A stretch of 64,000 bases of DNA, from NCBI GenBank assembly GCA_016714985.1, contig JADKBS010000006.1, positions 186,001-250,000 of the forward strand, written 5' to 3'. Under the pieces are notes generated by a model. It saw only the letters and a list, made by a program, of their open reading frames with translations, ran no database searches and was not told the DNA's origin. The translations under genes were made by a program, and so were the position numbers. Below are positions 1 to 10,009 of the stretch, piece by piece (positions within the stretch are counted from its first letter, which is position 1; each line of letters opens with the position of its first letter). Origin of the DNA: Saprospiraceae bacterium. GTDB lineage: Bacteria > Bacteroidota > Bacteroidia > Chitinophagales > Saprospiraceae.

Positions 1-1
1 G

Positions 2-3000
2 GAGCAAGGTGGCAAAATTTGGATATTGACAAAGGCCGGTACCAAACTGCCAACTCCTTTTCTCGACATTGACCCAAGGGTAGGCTCAGGTGGCAACGAA
101 CAGGGACTGCTTGGCCTTGCCTTTCATCCCAACTATTCCCAGAACGGCTTTTTTTATGTCAATTACACAGACAACAGTGGCGACACCAAAATCAGCCGAT
201 TTTCAGTTTCGGCCAATGACCCCAATATTGCAGACCCCAACAGTGAGCTTATCTTGCTGGAAGTTGACCAACCCTACAGCAACCACAATGGAGGCTGCGT
301 GAAATTTGGCCCTGATGGCTACCTCTATATTGGCCTCGGAGACGGTGGTTCAGGCGGCGACCCACAAGGGTACGGTCAGAACAGAAATTCTTTGCTCGGC
401 AAAATGCTCCGCATTGATGTGGACGGCGGCTCGCCGTACGGCATACCTGCCAGCAACCCCTTTGTCAACAACCCCACAACACTCGATGAAATTTGGGCAC
501 TCGGCCTGCGCAATCCTTGGCGCTTCAGTTTTGATAGAACTACAGGCGACCTTTGGATGGGTGATGTAGGGCAAAATGAATGGGAGGAAATTGATTTTCA
601 GCCTGCCAGCAGTGTAGGCGGCGAGAACTACGGCTGGCGCTGCTACGAAGGCACCCACCCTTTTAATACGAATAATTGTCCCAACGTTGGCACGCTGACG
701 ATGCCCGTAGCCGAATACGCCAATTCCAATACATTGGGTTGTTCTGTAACAGGCGGCTTTGTCTATCGTGGATTTACCTACCCACAGCTATACGGGAGGT
801 ACCTCTATACCGACTATTGTTCGGGACGCCTCTGGTCTGTCCTGCCAAATGGAGATGGTGGATGGACGAACACGCAGCTTGCCGACTTCTTGAACAACCA
901 ATTGGTTTCATTTGGGGAAAACAGGAACGGAGCGCTTTTTATGCTGGGCCTCAGCAATGGCATCGTTTATCGCCTCCGTGATGCAACGGAGGAATGGACT
1001 TATCAAATCACTTCAACAACTGCTGTTTGCAGCAACGCCAATACAGGTAGTATTCAAATCAACTTTTCGCAGAACACGCCGACGCCTTCCATTATTTGGA
1101 GCGATGGCGGCACGGGCACAACCCGCACGGGCCTTGCGAATGGCACTTACACGGCCTCTATCACAGGTACCAATGGCGCTGTGGTGATTGAAACGATTGA
1201 GCTTATCCCCGCACAAACCGTTTCCCTTACAACATCAACGACAAACGCATCCTGTCCAAACGCAACAGACGGGAGCATTGACCTTACCCTTGAAGGCACG
1301 AACAATCCACCCGCCGCTGTTTCTTGGAGCGATGGCAGCACCGATTTCGATAGGAGTGGATTGGCGGCTGGGCAGTATAATGTGACCGTCACCAGTGCGG
1401 AGGGCTGTGTTTTTGAAGAAGCATTTGCATTGACCGTAACCAACCCGGTTGCGCTGGCCAGCAGCATCACGAACGTAACCTGCGTTGGCGAAGCCAATGG
1501 CAATATAGAATTGGAGTTGGAGGGAACCAGCGCTGCCCCCACCTCGGTCGTATGGGACGACGGCGGTACTGGTTTACAACGAACGAATTTGGCAGTTGGC
1601 GAATACAACGTCATGCTGACGAGTGCTGAAGGCTGCATCTTGGAGGGCACTTATGAAATTATGGCCTTGAACAGCCTATCGCTCACGGCCAATGTTTCCG
1701 AAGTGAATTGCCCAAATGCATCCAATGGCAGCATAGACCTGACACTGGTAGGGACATCCAACCCACCAGCGGCTATCGTTTGGAGCGATGGCAGCACTGA
1801 ACTCGACCGCACAGGATTGGCTGCTGGGCAATACAACGTAACTGTAACGAGCACCGAAGGTTGCAGCCGGGTTGAAACCTTTGAGGTCGCTGTCTCATCA
1901 ATTGCATCACTTGCGAGTACTATGACCAACGTGCCTTGTCCCGAAGCTACAAATGGCAGCATTAGTATCGTATTGAATGGCTCGAATGCCACTGATGCCA
2001 TCTGGAGTGACGGTAATACAAACCTAAACCGAACAGGCTTGTCGGCTGGGGACTATTCGGTGACAGTTACAAGCGAAGAAGGATGCACATTCGAGGAAAC
2101 TTTCACCGTCGCTATTTCCAATTCCATTTCCCTTTCAAGTCTGGTAAACAATATCCCCTGCTCCAATGCCGACGATGGCAGTATCCAGTTGTCACTGGTA
2201 GGCTCGAATGATGCTCCCGCTGATGTGCTTTGGAGTGACGGCAGTGCGGCCCTCGTACGCACGGACTTGGCGGCTGGCCAATATGCCGTAACGGTCACAA
2301 GCTCAGAAGGCTGTATTTTCGAGGCGGATTTTGAAATAACGGTGGCAGCCATTTTATCCCTTACGGGCAATGTTGAGTCTGTGCCATGCGCCGAGGCGAC
2401 GAGTGGCAGCATAGACCTGACCTTGGAAGGCACGAATCAACCCATTGTCTCCGCCCTTTGGAACGATGGCAGCACCGAGTTTGACCGAACAGGCTTAGTG
2501 GCAGGCAATTACAGCGTGACCGTAACCAGCACCGAAGGCTGTGTGCTGGAAGAGGCATTTACCATCAATATTTCTCCCACCATTTTACTATCGGGTATCG
2601 TGGCCGAGACGTCCTGCGCAGAAGCAGCTAACGGCAGTATTGACTTATTTTTAGAAGGCTCGAATCTGACAAATGCTTCCGTTCTTTGGAATGACGGTAG
2701 CACCAATCCCAACCGTACGAACTTGACCCTCGGTGCGTACAGCGTGACCGTTACAAGTGAAGAAGGTTGTGTTTTAGAGGAAACATTTGCGGTCAGCAAC
2801 TCAAACGCCATTTCATTGCTCGGAGCAACGAGTGACGTGCCATGCGCTGAGGCGGCATTCGGCAGTATTGACTTGACGATTCTTGGCTCCAATGCGCCGC
2901 CCGCATCCGTCATTTGGAATGATGGCAGCACCGAACCCGACCGCACGGGTTTGACGACTGGCGCATACAGCGTGACCTTAACAAGTGCAGAAGGGTGTGT

Positions 3001-4219
3001 TTTCGAAGAAACATTTGCGGTCGGCAACTCAAACGCCATTTCATTGCTCGGAGCAACGAGTGACGTGCCTTGCGCTGAGGCAGCAAATGGCAGTGTTGAT
3101 TTGACATTAATTGGCTCCGACGCTCTGCCCATCACCGTCCTTTGGAATGATGGCAGCATGGATTTCGACCGCACAGGCTTAGTGGCTGGCAATTACAGTG
3201 TCACCTTGACAAGCGCAGAAGGCTGCATTTTTGAAGCAGGTTTTGAAGTGATTTCCTTGAACAGTTTTTCGCTGACAGGCCAGGTGACGGATATTACCTG
3301 CCTCGGCCAGGCAGATGGCAGCATTGATTTGACCATCAATGGGGCAACCGAGCCGACCGTCACTGTTCTTTGGAGCGATGGAAGCATTGAGCTTGACCGA
3401 ACCATCTTGGCGGCTGGTGTTTACAGCGTGAACATTACGAGCATTGAGGGATGTGTTTTTGAAGAAACGTTTGTGATTGATTCAACCAATGCTGTTTCTG
3501 TTTCTGCGGAAGTAAATGATGTATTCTGTTCAGGTGATAGCGATGGGAGTATTCACTTGACACTTAACAATTCGAGCAATGGTATGGCTGGTGTAAATTG
3601 GAGCGACGGGAGCATTGGACTTGACCGCACAGGTCTGTCTGTAGGGGAGTACGGAGTGTCTGTGACGACTGTGGAGGGCTGCTTGTTTATCGAAAACTTC
3701 ATTTTGGTAGCGCAATTTCCAAGCCCTATGCCCGTCATATCTAACCAGAATGGGAATGAGTTTGTCTTTGAAGTGAACGACATATTCGCAAGTTACCAAT
3801 GGTTTCGGGATGGCCTTCCTATTCAAGGGGCAAATAGCAGCAACTACAATATATCAGAAGGTGGTGTTTCGGAAGGGAATTACACCGTTGAAGTAACGGA
3901 TGCCAATGGATGCAAGGGTATATCCAATAGCATTTATGTTTCATGGAACTCAACAACAACCGTCACAGCGCTTCCATCCGTAAAGGTGAGTCCTAATCCT
4001 TTTTACCAGCAGATGCAGTTGGAATTGATGGTGAGCGAACCAGTTACACTTCAAATGTTGCTCAGGGACTTACAAGGCAGGGAGGTGTTTGCTGAACGAT
4101 TGACGGCTGCATCTACCACAGTGCGCTCGTTCAATTTTGCGCATTTACCGAGCGGCACTTATTTTTTAATCTTGAAAAACGAGCGAGAAGAATGGGTTAA
4201 GGAGGTTGTAAAACTTTAG
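2..4219 (+). CDS. Secreted PQQ-type sugar dehydrogenase domain fused to SprB-like repeats and a T9SS sorting domain (5' partial)
   Basis: The reading frame is open from base 2, so the gene starts upstream of the window; the TTG at 26 is not a real start. Residues up to about 330 read as a glucose/sorbosone dehydrogenase-type beta-propeller (motifs GNEQGLLGLAFHP, NHNGGCVKFGPDGYLY, GLRNPWRFSFD, GDVGQNEWEEID). Then follow 12 repeats of about 76 residues, each with a Cys near its start, a W(S/N)DGS core and a TSxEGC end, resembling SprB repeats. A further Ig-like segment comes next, and the last ~85 residues are a T9SS type A sorting domain (VSPNPF, GTYFLILK). The product is expected to be exported through the T9SS and anchored or released at the surface. 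The fold assignments come from family knowledge; substrate and cofactor use are not visible. Confidence 0.88.
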   Translation, partial: EQGGKIWILTKAGTKLPTPFLDIDPRVGSGGNEQGLLGLAFHPNYSQNGFFYVNYTDNSGDTKISRFSVSANDPNIADPNSELILLEVDQPYSNHNGGCVKFGPDGYLYIGLGDGGSGGDPQGYGQNRNSLLGKMLRIDVDGGSPYGIPASNPFVNNPTTLDEIWALGLRNPWRFSFDRTTGDLWMGDVGQNEWEEIDFQPASSVGGENYGWRCYEGTHPFNTNNCPNVGTLTMPVAEYANSNTLGCSVTGGFVYRGFTYPQLYGRYLYTDYCSGRLWSVLPNGDGGWTNTQLADFLNNQLVSFGENRNGALFMLGLSNGIVYRLRDATEEWTYQITSTTAVCSNANTGSIQINFSQNTPTPSIIWSDGGTGTTRTGLANGTYTASITGTNGAVVIETIELIPAQTVSLTTSTTNASCPNATDGSIDLTLEGTNNPPAAVSWSDGSTDFDRSGLAAGQYNVTVTSAEGCVFEEAFALTVTNPVALASSITNVTCVGEANGNIELELEGTSAAPTSVVWDDGGTGLQRTNLAVGEYNVMLTSAEGCILEGTYEIMALNSLSLTANVSEVNCPNASNGSIDLTLVGTSNPPAAIVWSDGSTELDRTGLAAGQYNVTVTSTEGCSRVETFEVAVSSIASLASTMTNVPCPEATNGSISIVLNGSNATDAIWSDGNTNLNRTGLSAGDYSVTVTSEEGCTFEETFTVAISNSISLSSLVNNIPCSNADDGSIQLSLVGSNDAPADVLWSDGSAALVRTDLAAGQYAVTVTSSEGCIFEADFEITVAAILSLTGNVESVPCAEATSGSIDLTLEGTNQPIVSALWNDGSTEFDRTGLVAGNYSVTVTSTEGCVLEEAFTINISPTILLSGIVAETSCAEAANGSIDLFLEGSNLTNASVLWNDGSTNPNRTNLTLGAYSVTVTSEEGCVLEETFAVSNSNAISLLGATSDVPCAEAAFGSIDLTILGSNAPPASVIWNDGSTEPDRTGLTTGAYSVTLTSAEGCVFEETFAVGNSNAISLLGATSDVPCAEAANGSVDLTLIGSDALPITVLWNDGSMDFDRTGLVAGNYSVTLTSAEGCIFEAGFEVISLNSFSLTGQVTDITCLGQADGSIDLTINGATEPTVTVLWSDGSIELDRTILAAGVYSVNITSIEGCVFEETFVIDSTNAVSVSAEVNDVFCSGDSDGSIHLTLNNSSNGMAGVNWSDGSIGLDRTGLSVGEYGVSVTTVEGCLFIENFILVAQFPSPMPVISNQNGNEFVFEVNDIFASYQWFRDGLPIQGANSSNYNISEGGVSEGNYTVEVTDANGCKGISNSIYVSWNSTTTVTALPSVKVSPNPFYQQMQLELMVSEPVTLQMLLRDLQGREVFAERLTAASTTVRSFNFAHLPSGTYFLILKNEREEWVKEVVKL
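1019..3733 (+). repeat. Twelve in-frame SprB-like repeats of about 225-228 bp
   Basis: Twelve tandem units encode about 70-76 residues each; the first is the most divergent. The shared skeleton is C-x(4-8)-GSIxLxLxG, W(S/N)DGS, RTxLxxGxYxVTVTSxEGC, F/E-rich end. Two neighbouring junctions, 2780-2856 and 3008-3084, differ at only three bases across 77, far less than other unit pairs, which points to a recent duplication or gene conversion. Confidence 0.9.
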
Positions 4220-4305
4220 TTCAAACAAAAAAGGTAGTCCAAGTTAATTCTGATTTCATTCCCCAAAAATCTAAACTATAATGCCGTTTGGCAATACAGG
4301 TTGCT

Positions 4306-4313
4306 TACCTTTG
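4306..4313 (+). promoter_or_regulatory. Probable -7 element (TACCTTTG) for the ABC-F gene
   Basis: TACCTTTG followed by C matches the Bacteroidetes -7 consensus TAnnTTTG and lies about 100 bases before the ABC-F start. A TTTG sits at 4287-4290, but the 15-base spacing is shorter than the usual 19 or so, so the upstream element is uncertain. Confidence 0.5.
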
Positions 4314-4410
4314 CGCCCCGAAAAAAAAATGACGGCATACGGCCAACGATGGACGGCCAACGCCAACGCCATGCCGTCAACCGTTCACCGTCAATCGTCA
4401 ACCGAACAAA

Positions 4411-6304
4411 ATGCTAACCGCTGCCAATATTTTCATCAAATACGGAGACCGTACCCTCCTCGACCGGGTCAGTTTCACCATCGGAGACAAGGAGCGTATC
4501 GGCCTTGTGGGTCGCAATGGGGCTGGCAAGTCCACGCTGCTGAAGGTCATTGCTGGCAATGTAAAACCGGACGATGGCAATATCCAGCGCCCGACCGCTT
4601 CAACGCTGGGCTTTCTGCACCAGGACATGAGCATTCCCAAGGGCAAGACCGTGATGGATGAGGCAATGACGGCATTTGACGAGACAAAGCGGATAGAAAA
4701 ACGACTTGCCGAAATCCATAAAGAACTGGAGGTGCGTACCGACTACGAGAGCGATGCCTATATGGACTTGCTCACGGAGATGAGCGACCTCGACCACCAT
4801 TTTCACCTCTTGGATGGGGTAAATACCCAAGGCGAGGCGGAAAAGATTTTGAAGGGCCTGGGTTTCAAGCAATCGGACTTCACCCGCCTTACCGATGAGT
4901 TCAGTGGTGGCTGGCAAATGCGTATCGAGTTGGCAAAAATGCTGCTCCAGCGCCCCGACTTCCTGCTATTGGATGAGCCAACCAACCACCTTGACATCGA
5001 GTCCATCATCTGGTTGGAAGAGTTCCTACAGGGCTATGAAGGCTCGGTCATCGTCATTTCGCACGACAAAACATTCCTTGACAACGTCACCAAGCGAACC
5101 GTTGAAATCGAGTTGGGCAAAGTCTATGATTACAAGGCCAATTACTCGAAATACGTCGAACTGCGAGCCGAACGCCGAGAGAAAATGTCCGCTGCCGCCA
5201 ATAACCAGCAGAAAGTGATTGACCAGATGGAGCGTACCATTAGCCGCTTCATGGCGAAAGCCAATAAGACCACCATGGCGCAGTCCATGCAGAAGAAGCT
5301 GGACAAGATTGACCGTATAGAAGTGGATGAAGTGGATACCAGTACAATGAACATCCACTGGCCAGATTGCCCACGCAGCGGGGTCATAGTCGCCGAAGTG
5401 AAGGACCTGTCCAAGAGTTATGGGGCATTGAACGTGCTGAACCATGTGGACTTGACCCTTGAGCGAGGCCACGGGTGGCGTTTGTGGGGCAAAACGGGAT
5501 GGGCAAGACGACATTGGCCAAGATGATCGTGAACCACTTGCAACCCACTTCGGGCGAGGTTAAAATTGGCCACAACGTACATATCGGCTACTATGCGCAG
5601 AACCAAGCCGAGGAGTTGAACCCTAAGATAACCCTGCTCGAAACGATGGAGCAGCACTCACCGCCTGAGATGCGTACCAAGTTGCGAAATGTCCTTGGCT
5701 CATTTCTCTTCAGCGGCGAAGACCAAGACAAAAAAGTTTCCGTGCTGTCAGGTGGTGAGCGGGCAAGGTTGGCAATGGCCTGTTTGCTGCTGCGCCCCAT
5801 CAACTTCCTTGTATTGGATGAGCCTACCAACCACTTGGACATGTTGTCAAGGAAGTGTTGAAAGCTGCGATAAACGAATTTGAAGGCACCTTGCTTGTTG
5901 TTTCCCACGACCGCGATTTCTTGGCAGAAATGACTACAACCACCGTAGAGTTCAGGGATAAAAAGCTGTTCACTTATCTTGGTGATATAAATTATTTCCT
6001 TGAAAAGCGTAAGTTGGACAATATGCGGGATGTTGAATTGGCGACTAAGGTTTCATCGTCTGTTGCGCAGCAAAAAGCCCTAAACAATGACGAGCGCAAG
6101 AACATTCAACGAACGCTTGCCAATGCTGAGAAAAAAGTAGAGCAATTGGAGGCCAAAATCTCGGACTTAGAAAGCCGCATGGCACTATCCGACTTTTATC
6201 TAAGGCCCGACAGCCAAAGACTGCTGGACGAGCACGCAAAATTGAAGGAGGAGCTTGAAGGTGCAATGATGGCCTGGATGGAGGCACAGGAGGCGATAGG
6301 GTAG
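4411..6304 (+). CDS. ABC-F family ATPase (two apparent single-base deletions)
   Basis: This is a soluble twin-ATPase ABC protein without membrane segments, the ABC-F (Uup/EttA/YdiF-like) family that acts on ribosomes. The first cassette has Walker A GRNGAGKST, signature FSGGWQMR and Walker B LLLDEPTNHLD; a charged linker follows; the second cassette has GQNGMGKTT, LSGGERARLAM and LVLDEPTNHLD, and the tail is coiled coil. The frame breaks twice: near 5470-5475 (one base missing before GTGGCGTTTGTGG) and at 5849-5850 (one A missing). With both restored the protein is about 631 residues, the normal size for the family. Both breaks fall in short homopolymer runs inside highly conserved sequence, so I read them as sequencing errors. 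The exact subfamily is not resolved. Confidence 0.88.
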
Positions 6305-6618
6305 GGGGCATATCCATAAATACTTACACCTTTCCGTATTTCTACTGGAAATCAAGCCATTGGGTGGCAAGTCTATCCATCGGTGTATCTTTGGCCCCAG
6401 TTGGGATAGTTTTGGTAGCAAGTTTTATTTCAAGAGAATCTTTACCTCCTTTTACCCTCCATTTGTTTTATTTCAAGCGAATCAGTCATGTATCATCAAA
6501 ACTGCAGCAAACAGCCTGTTTTGGATTAGACTCGTCGGCGTGAGGGTGAATCCGTTTTGTTTAAAACCAACTTTTGCGTTTAGAACACCCAGTATTAAGT
6601 TATTGGCTTTAGCAAGAA
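6305..6618. other. Intergenic stretch without a recognisable gene
   Basis: About 310 bases between the ABC-F stop and a hairpin. An open frame at 6360-6647 has no recognisable protein features and runs through the hairpin, so I do not call it. Nothing else is seen here. Confidence 0.5.
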
Positions 6619-6646
6619 AAAGCCGGCGGAAACCTGCCGGGCTTTG
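6619..6646 (-). terminator. Hairpin terminator, probably of the IscA-type gene
   Basis: A GC-rich stem (AAAGCCGGCGG / CTGCCGGGCTTT, with a bulge) is followed on the minus strand by a run of five T. On the plus strand it is followed by a weaker GAATTTT, so it may also stop transcription from the ABC-F side. Confidence 0.5.
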
Positions 6647-6657
6647 AATTTTATTCG

Positions 6658-6783
6658 TAACTGCTAGGGAGGGTGTGAGAGGAGAAAAAAATCATTTTTT
6701 CCCTCCTCACATATTTTGGGGCGCTTTTTTTTGGAAAAATTTAAACTCTTTCCGAAAAAACACCCCCGGCTTAGCAGTTGCTT
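6658..6783 (+). repeat. Dispersed intergenic hairpin repeat, copy A
   Basis: A ~125-bp non-coding element with near-inverted ends: left AACTGCTAGGG and right CTTAGCAGTTG. Its core GCGCTTTTTTTTGGAAA ... TTTCCGAAAAAACACC can fold back on itself. The same layout recurs at 19693-19766 and, inverted, at 59865-59991. Copy A abuts the 3' end of the IscA-type gene. Confidence 0.7.
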
Positions 6784-6818
6784 TTTTTCGAGGATTCGAT
6801 TTAATGGTTCGTCAGTTT

Positions 6819-7166
6819 TCAAGCGGAGAAGGAAGTTCCACAACCGCAAGTTGAGGATGCATTCGGGTTGTTGAAAGAGAACCCCCGATTGCTCAGCCCA
6901 TCCACCCAATCAATTTCCATTCCGAGCAAATAGATGGCATGTGCCTTTTCCATAAGGATGCGCAAGCCACCTACCTCAAACTCGTCATCATTGTCCTTTT
7001 TGGCATCAAAACCCAGCACATAGGAAAAACCGGAGCACCCACCGCCTTTCACCCCAATACGGAGACCGTGTTCGCTTGGGATATTCTGGCTTTCCTTGAT
7101 GGCGTTCAGTTGTTCGATTGCGCCATTTGTTAGGTTTATTGGCGATGCTGCTATGGTAGTTGACAT
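6819..7166 (-). CDS. HesB/IscA family iron-sulfur cluster assembly protein
   Basis: An A-type Fe-S carrier/scaffold protein of about 115 residues, a normal family length. The three conserved cysteines are present: one in GGGCSGFSY in mid-protein and two in STCGCG near the C-terminus. I chose the ATG at 7166 (MSTTIAAS...) because the upstream extension is low-complexity and runs into the promoter zone: a TAATTTTG -7-like element lies at 7187-7194 on the minus strand. It stands alone on its strand next to an ABC-F gene and a small membrane protein. Whether it corresponds to IscA, SufA or ErpA cannot be told from sequence alone. Confidence 0.88.
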   Translation of the reverse strand: MSTTIAASPINLTNGAIEQLNAIKESQNIPSEHGLRIGVKGGGCSGFSYVLGFDAKKDNDDEFEVGGLRILMEKAHAIYLLGMEIDWVDGLSNRGFSFNNPNASSTCGCGTSFSA

Positions 7167-7262
7167 ATTTTTGATTTTTTTGTCCACAAAATTAAGGAAA
7201 AAAGACAAATTTCAGCTCAAAACAAGCCAGAAGCCTGAATGGTTGTGCAAGGGAAAATGATT

Positions 7263-7291
7263 TTTGAAATTCAGGGATTGGAGTAGCTTTG
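7263..7291 (+). promoter_or_regulatory. Bacteroidetes-type promoter for the small membrane protein gene
   Basis: TTTG (7263-7266), 17 bases, then TAGCTTTG (7284-7291). This matches the -33/-7 pattern and lies about 70 bases before the gene start at 7359. Confidence 0.6.
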
Positions 7292-7358
7292 CGCCCCCAA
7301 AAAATCGAGGCCTTGTTTCCTTAGGTCATCCAAGCGTTAAGAAAGAAAAACAAGCACT

Positions 7359-7892
7359 ATGTCAAACTGGTTGATAGCCCTACTTGAGATTATCAAAATT
7401 ACGATTCCGGCGTTGGTCGTTTACCTCACGGTTCACCACCTGATGAAGACCTACCTCGACAAACAGTACCAGCTAAGGGTATTGGAGTTCAAACAGAACC
7501 AAAGCGGAACCACTATCCCTTCGAGACTACAAGCCTATGAGCGGTTGTCCTTGTTCTGCGAGCGGATTGCCGTACCCAGCCTGATGTTGAGATTGAGGGA
7601 GGAGGACCAAACCAATGCAGCCCTTCGAATGGCCATGCTGATAACTATTCAGCAGGAATTTGAATACAACATCACACAGCAAGTTTACGTGGGCGAGCAG
7701 CTTTGGCAAATCATCAAAATTGCCAGGGACAATACCGTGCTTGACATCAACGGCTTGTATGAACAAGTGGATCCTAGAGGCTCCTCCAAGGAGCTTGCTG
7801 GGGTGCTTTTGTCACAACCTGAAAGCCAATCAGCCAACTCACTCAACACCGCTTTGTCCGCCATCAAAAAGGAAGCCTCATTGTTGATGTAA
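7359..7892 (+). CDS. Conserved small membrane-anchored protein (DUF7935-like)
   Basis: 177 residues. Residues ~5-27 form one hydrophobic membrane segment, followed by a soluble, mostly helical domain with the motif RLQAYERLSLFCERI and a later EFEYNITQQVYV. I recognise this layout from a widespread Bacteroidetes family of unknown function (recalled as DUF7935); the assignment needs a profile search. It has its own promoter and is followed by an inverted repeat, so it appears to be a single-gene unit upstream of dnaA. No catalytic residues are evident. Confidence 0.75.
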   Translation: MSNWLIALLEIIKITIPALVVYLTVHHLMKTYLDKQYQLRVLEFKQNQSGTTIPSRLQAYERLSLFCERIAVPSLMLRLREEDQTNAALRMAMLITIQQEFEYNITQQVYVGEQLWQIIKIARDNTVLDINGLYEQVDPRGSSKELAGVLLSQPESQSANSLNTALSAIKKEASLLM

Positions 7893-8263
7893 ATACCCGT
7901 TCGTAACTTGCTGATAATCAATGGACGTTTTTTTAATTAATTGATTATCAATAATTTATGCTTCGTATTAGCTATCTCTTTGATTTTGAGCAGTTTATAA
8001 ATTTGCCCCTTTTTGGCGGTCAATTTTTCTCAAAATAAATGAAAAAAAACTCGAAAATAGCGTGGTGGTATTGATGGAATTTGCACACCTTTGCACCTCT
8101 CCAATCAAAGACGCAAAACGATGTGTTCAAATCAATATCGCTTTTGCTTCCAGAGATGCCCAGAGCATTCACTTAGAGTCACTTCCTGATTTACTGATAC
8201 TATTTTAGCCCGAAAAGGACGGGAACTGAAACCTTAATTTTTAACTTCCAACATATTTGGAGA
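7893..8263. other. AT-rich intergenic region upstream of dnaA with an 11-bp inverted repeat
   Basis: TGATAATCAAT (7912-7922) and its exact complement ATTGATTATCA (7940-7950) flank a T-rich loop and may terminate the upstream gene. A weak -7-like CACCTTTG lies at 8086-8093. I found no copy of the DnaA box TTATCCACA, so there is no direct evidence for an origin here. Confidence 0.5.
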
Positions 8264-9708
8264 ATGGTAAAGGATTGCATAAAGGTATGGGATAGTTGTC
8301 TGCACGTCATACGAAGGAACGTGAACGGACAGAGTTTCAAGACTTGGTTCGAGCCTATTCGACCCATCCGCCTTGAAAACAATGCACTTACGATACAAGT
8401 GCCTAACAAGTTTTTTTATGAATGGCTAGAAGAACACTACGTCTCGCTGTTGAAAATGTCCATCCGCAAGGAACTTGGCGACAAGGGTCGCTTGGAATAC
8501 CAAATTCTCTCACCAGGCTTGCGCCAGTCGAGGAATGAGGATTCCAGCAAATCAATGGACACGATTGCGACAACCAGTGTCGCACCTGCAAGCAATATCA
8601 GCCCGGGCAGCATTGACACAACGAGCATCAAGAATCCGTTTGTCATACCCGGTATCAAAAAACTGAAGATTGAATCCCAACTCAATCCAAATTATACTTT
8701 CAGCACTTTTATAGAAGGCGATTGCAACCGCTTGGCCCGTTCGGCAGGCCATGCAGTAGCCAAAAAGCCTGGTGGTACCGCCTTCAACCCCTTGGTGATT
8801 TTTGGGGATGTGGGTTTGGGCAAAACGCATCTTGCCCATGCAGTTGGCAACGAGGTGCTCAAGCTGCATGAAGGTAAATCCGTCCTATACGTGTCTTCTG
8901 AAAAATTCACGGGCCAAATCATTGACTCCATCAAGAACAACGCCGTCAACGATTTTGTGAACTTCTACCAAATGGTGGACGTGCTGATTGTGGATGACAT
9001 CCAATTCTTGGCCAACAAGCAGAAGACCCAAGAGATTTTCTTTCACATCTTCAATCAGTTGCACCAAGGCGGCAAGCAAATCATCCTGACTTCCGACCGA
9101 CCCCCAAAAGATTTGGACGGAATGGAGGAGCGCCTGATTTCTCGCTTCAAATGGGGGCTTTCCGCAGACCTGCAAGTGCCGGATTTTGAGACAAGGGTGG
9201 CCATACTAGAATCCAAGATGAACCGGGAGGGCGTCGAACTGCCAAATAGTGTGGTAGAATTTATCTGTTACCATATCCAGAACAACATCCGGGAGTTGGA
9301 AGGGGTACTGGTCTCTGTCATCGCCCAATCGTCCCTCAACCGTCGGGAAATTGATGTTGACTTGGCAAAAGAGGTAGTGAAGAACTTTGTCTCTCAAATC
9401 AATAAGGAAATCACCCTGGAGTTCATCAAGAACCTGGTGGCCGACCATTTTGATTTGCCAGTTGACAAGCTCGGCGGTAAGACCCGCAAACGGCAAATCG
9501 TGATTGCAAGGCAATTGAGCATGTACCTCGCAAAAAACCTGACGGACAAATCGCTAAAAAATATTGGCGAGATGTTCGGGGGCGTGACCATAGCACGGTA
9601 ATCTACTCCATCAAGACCGTACAAGACCTGATGGAGACCGACCTTGTGTTCAAAGACACCGTAGCAGAATTGGAGAAAAAAATACGTTTGACGCTGAACG
9701 AAAAATAA
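8264..9708 (+). CDS. dnaA: Chromosomal replication initiator DnaA (one apparent single-base deletion)
   Basis: DnaA is the AAA+ ATPase that binds and opens the replication origin. Domain I is seen at residues ~1-85 (WDSCLHVI, FKTWFEPI), a variable linker follows, then the AAA+ core with Walker A GDVGLGKTH and Walker B VLIVDDIQFL, and the DNA-binding domain IV. The frame stops early at 9601 because a run of five G (9578-9582) lacks one base; with six G the sequence continues GGRDHSTVIYS, the domain IV signature, to a stop at 9706-9708. The restored protein has 481 residues, normal for DnaA. Because dnaA is essential, a sequence error is far more likely than a real mutation. Confidence 0.95.
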
Positions 9709-9763
9709 TTGGTCTGGGTTTTGCCTATGCCGAAAGGAAATTTTAAAAAATCAACATCTGAAA

Positions 9764-9794
9764 TTTGGTTTTTTGAAAAGGGCGCTTACCTTTG
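9764..9794 (+). promoter_or_regulatory. Strong Bacteroidetes-type promoter for the tRNA pair
   Basis: TTTG (9764-9767), exactly 19 bases, TACCTTTG (9787-9794), ending 23 bases before tRNA-Ser. It matches the consensus fully and served as my template for finding other promoters in the window. Confidence 0.75.
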
Positions 9795-9817
9795 CACCCG
9801 CTTCGGCAAAACCCACA

Positions 9818-9906
9818 GGTGAGATGGGTGAGTGGCTGAAACCAACAGTTTGCTAAACTGTCGTACTGGGAAACTGGTACCCCGGGTTCGAATCCCGGTC
9901 TCACCG
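9818..9906 (+). tRNA. tRNA-Ser, anticodon GCT
   Basis: The acceptor stem GGTGAGA pairs with TCTCACC, with discriminator G at 9906. The anticodon stem CAGTT/AACTG holds GCT at 9852-9854, so it reads AGC/AGT serine codons. There is a long variable arm and a T-arm GGGTTCGAATCCC. No CCA is encoded. It is co-transcribed with tRNA-Pro. Confidence 0.95.
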
Positions 9907-10009
9907 CCTCTTGAAAGTAAGAAGTTCGCTAATTGGCAGTTTGCAGTCTCGTTCAGATTTCTTCGACCTTGACTTTTAACTGCCAACTGTCAAACTTCTG
10001 ACTTAAAAA

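Noticed and set aside
1147..3405. Several long minus-strand open frames opposite the repeat region
   Set aside because: They mirror the repeats of the real plus-strand gene and have no protein features of their own.
6360..6647. 95-residue plus-strand frame after the ABC-F gene
   Set aside because: No family resemblance, and it runs through a terminator-like hairpin.
7893..8263. Replication origin next to dnaA
   Set aside because: No cluster of DnaA boxes could be found; the region is only AT-rich.
9578..9708. Programmed frameshifting in dnaA and pyrG
   Set aside because: The runs are short, lack typical slippery-site context, and the same type of break occurs in nine unrelated genes; sequence error is simpler.
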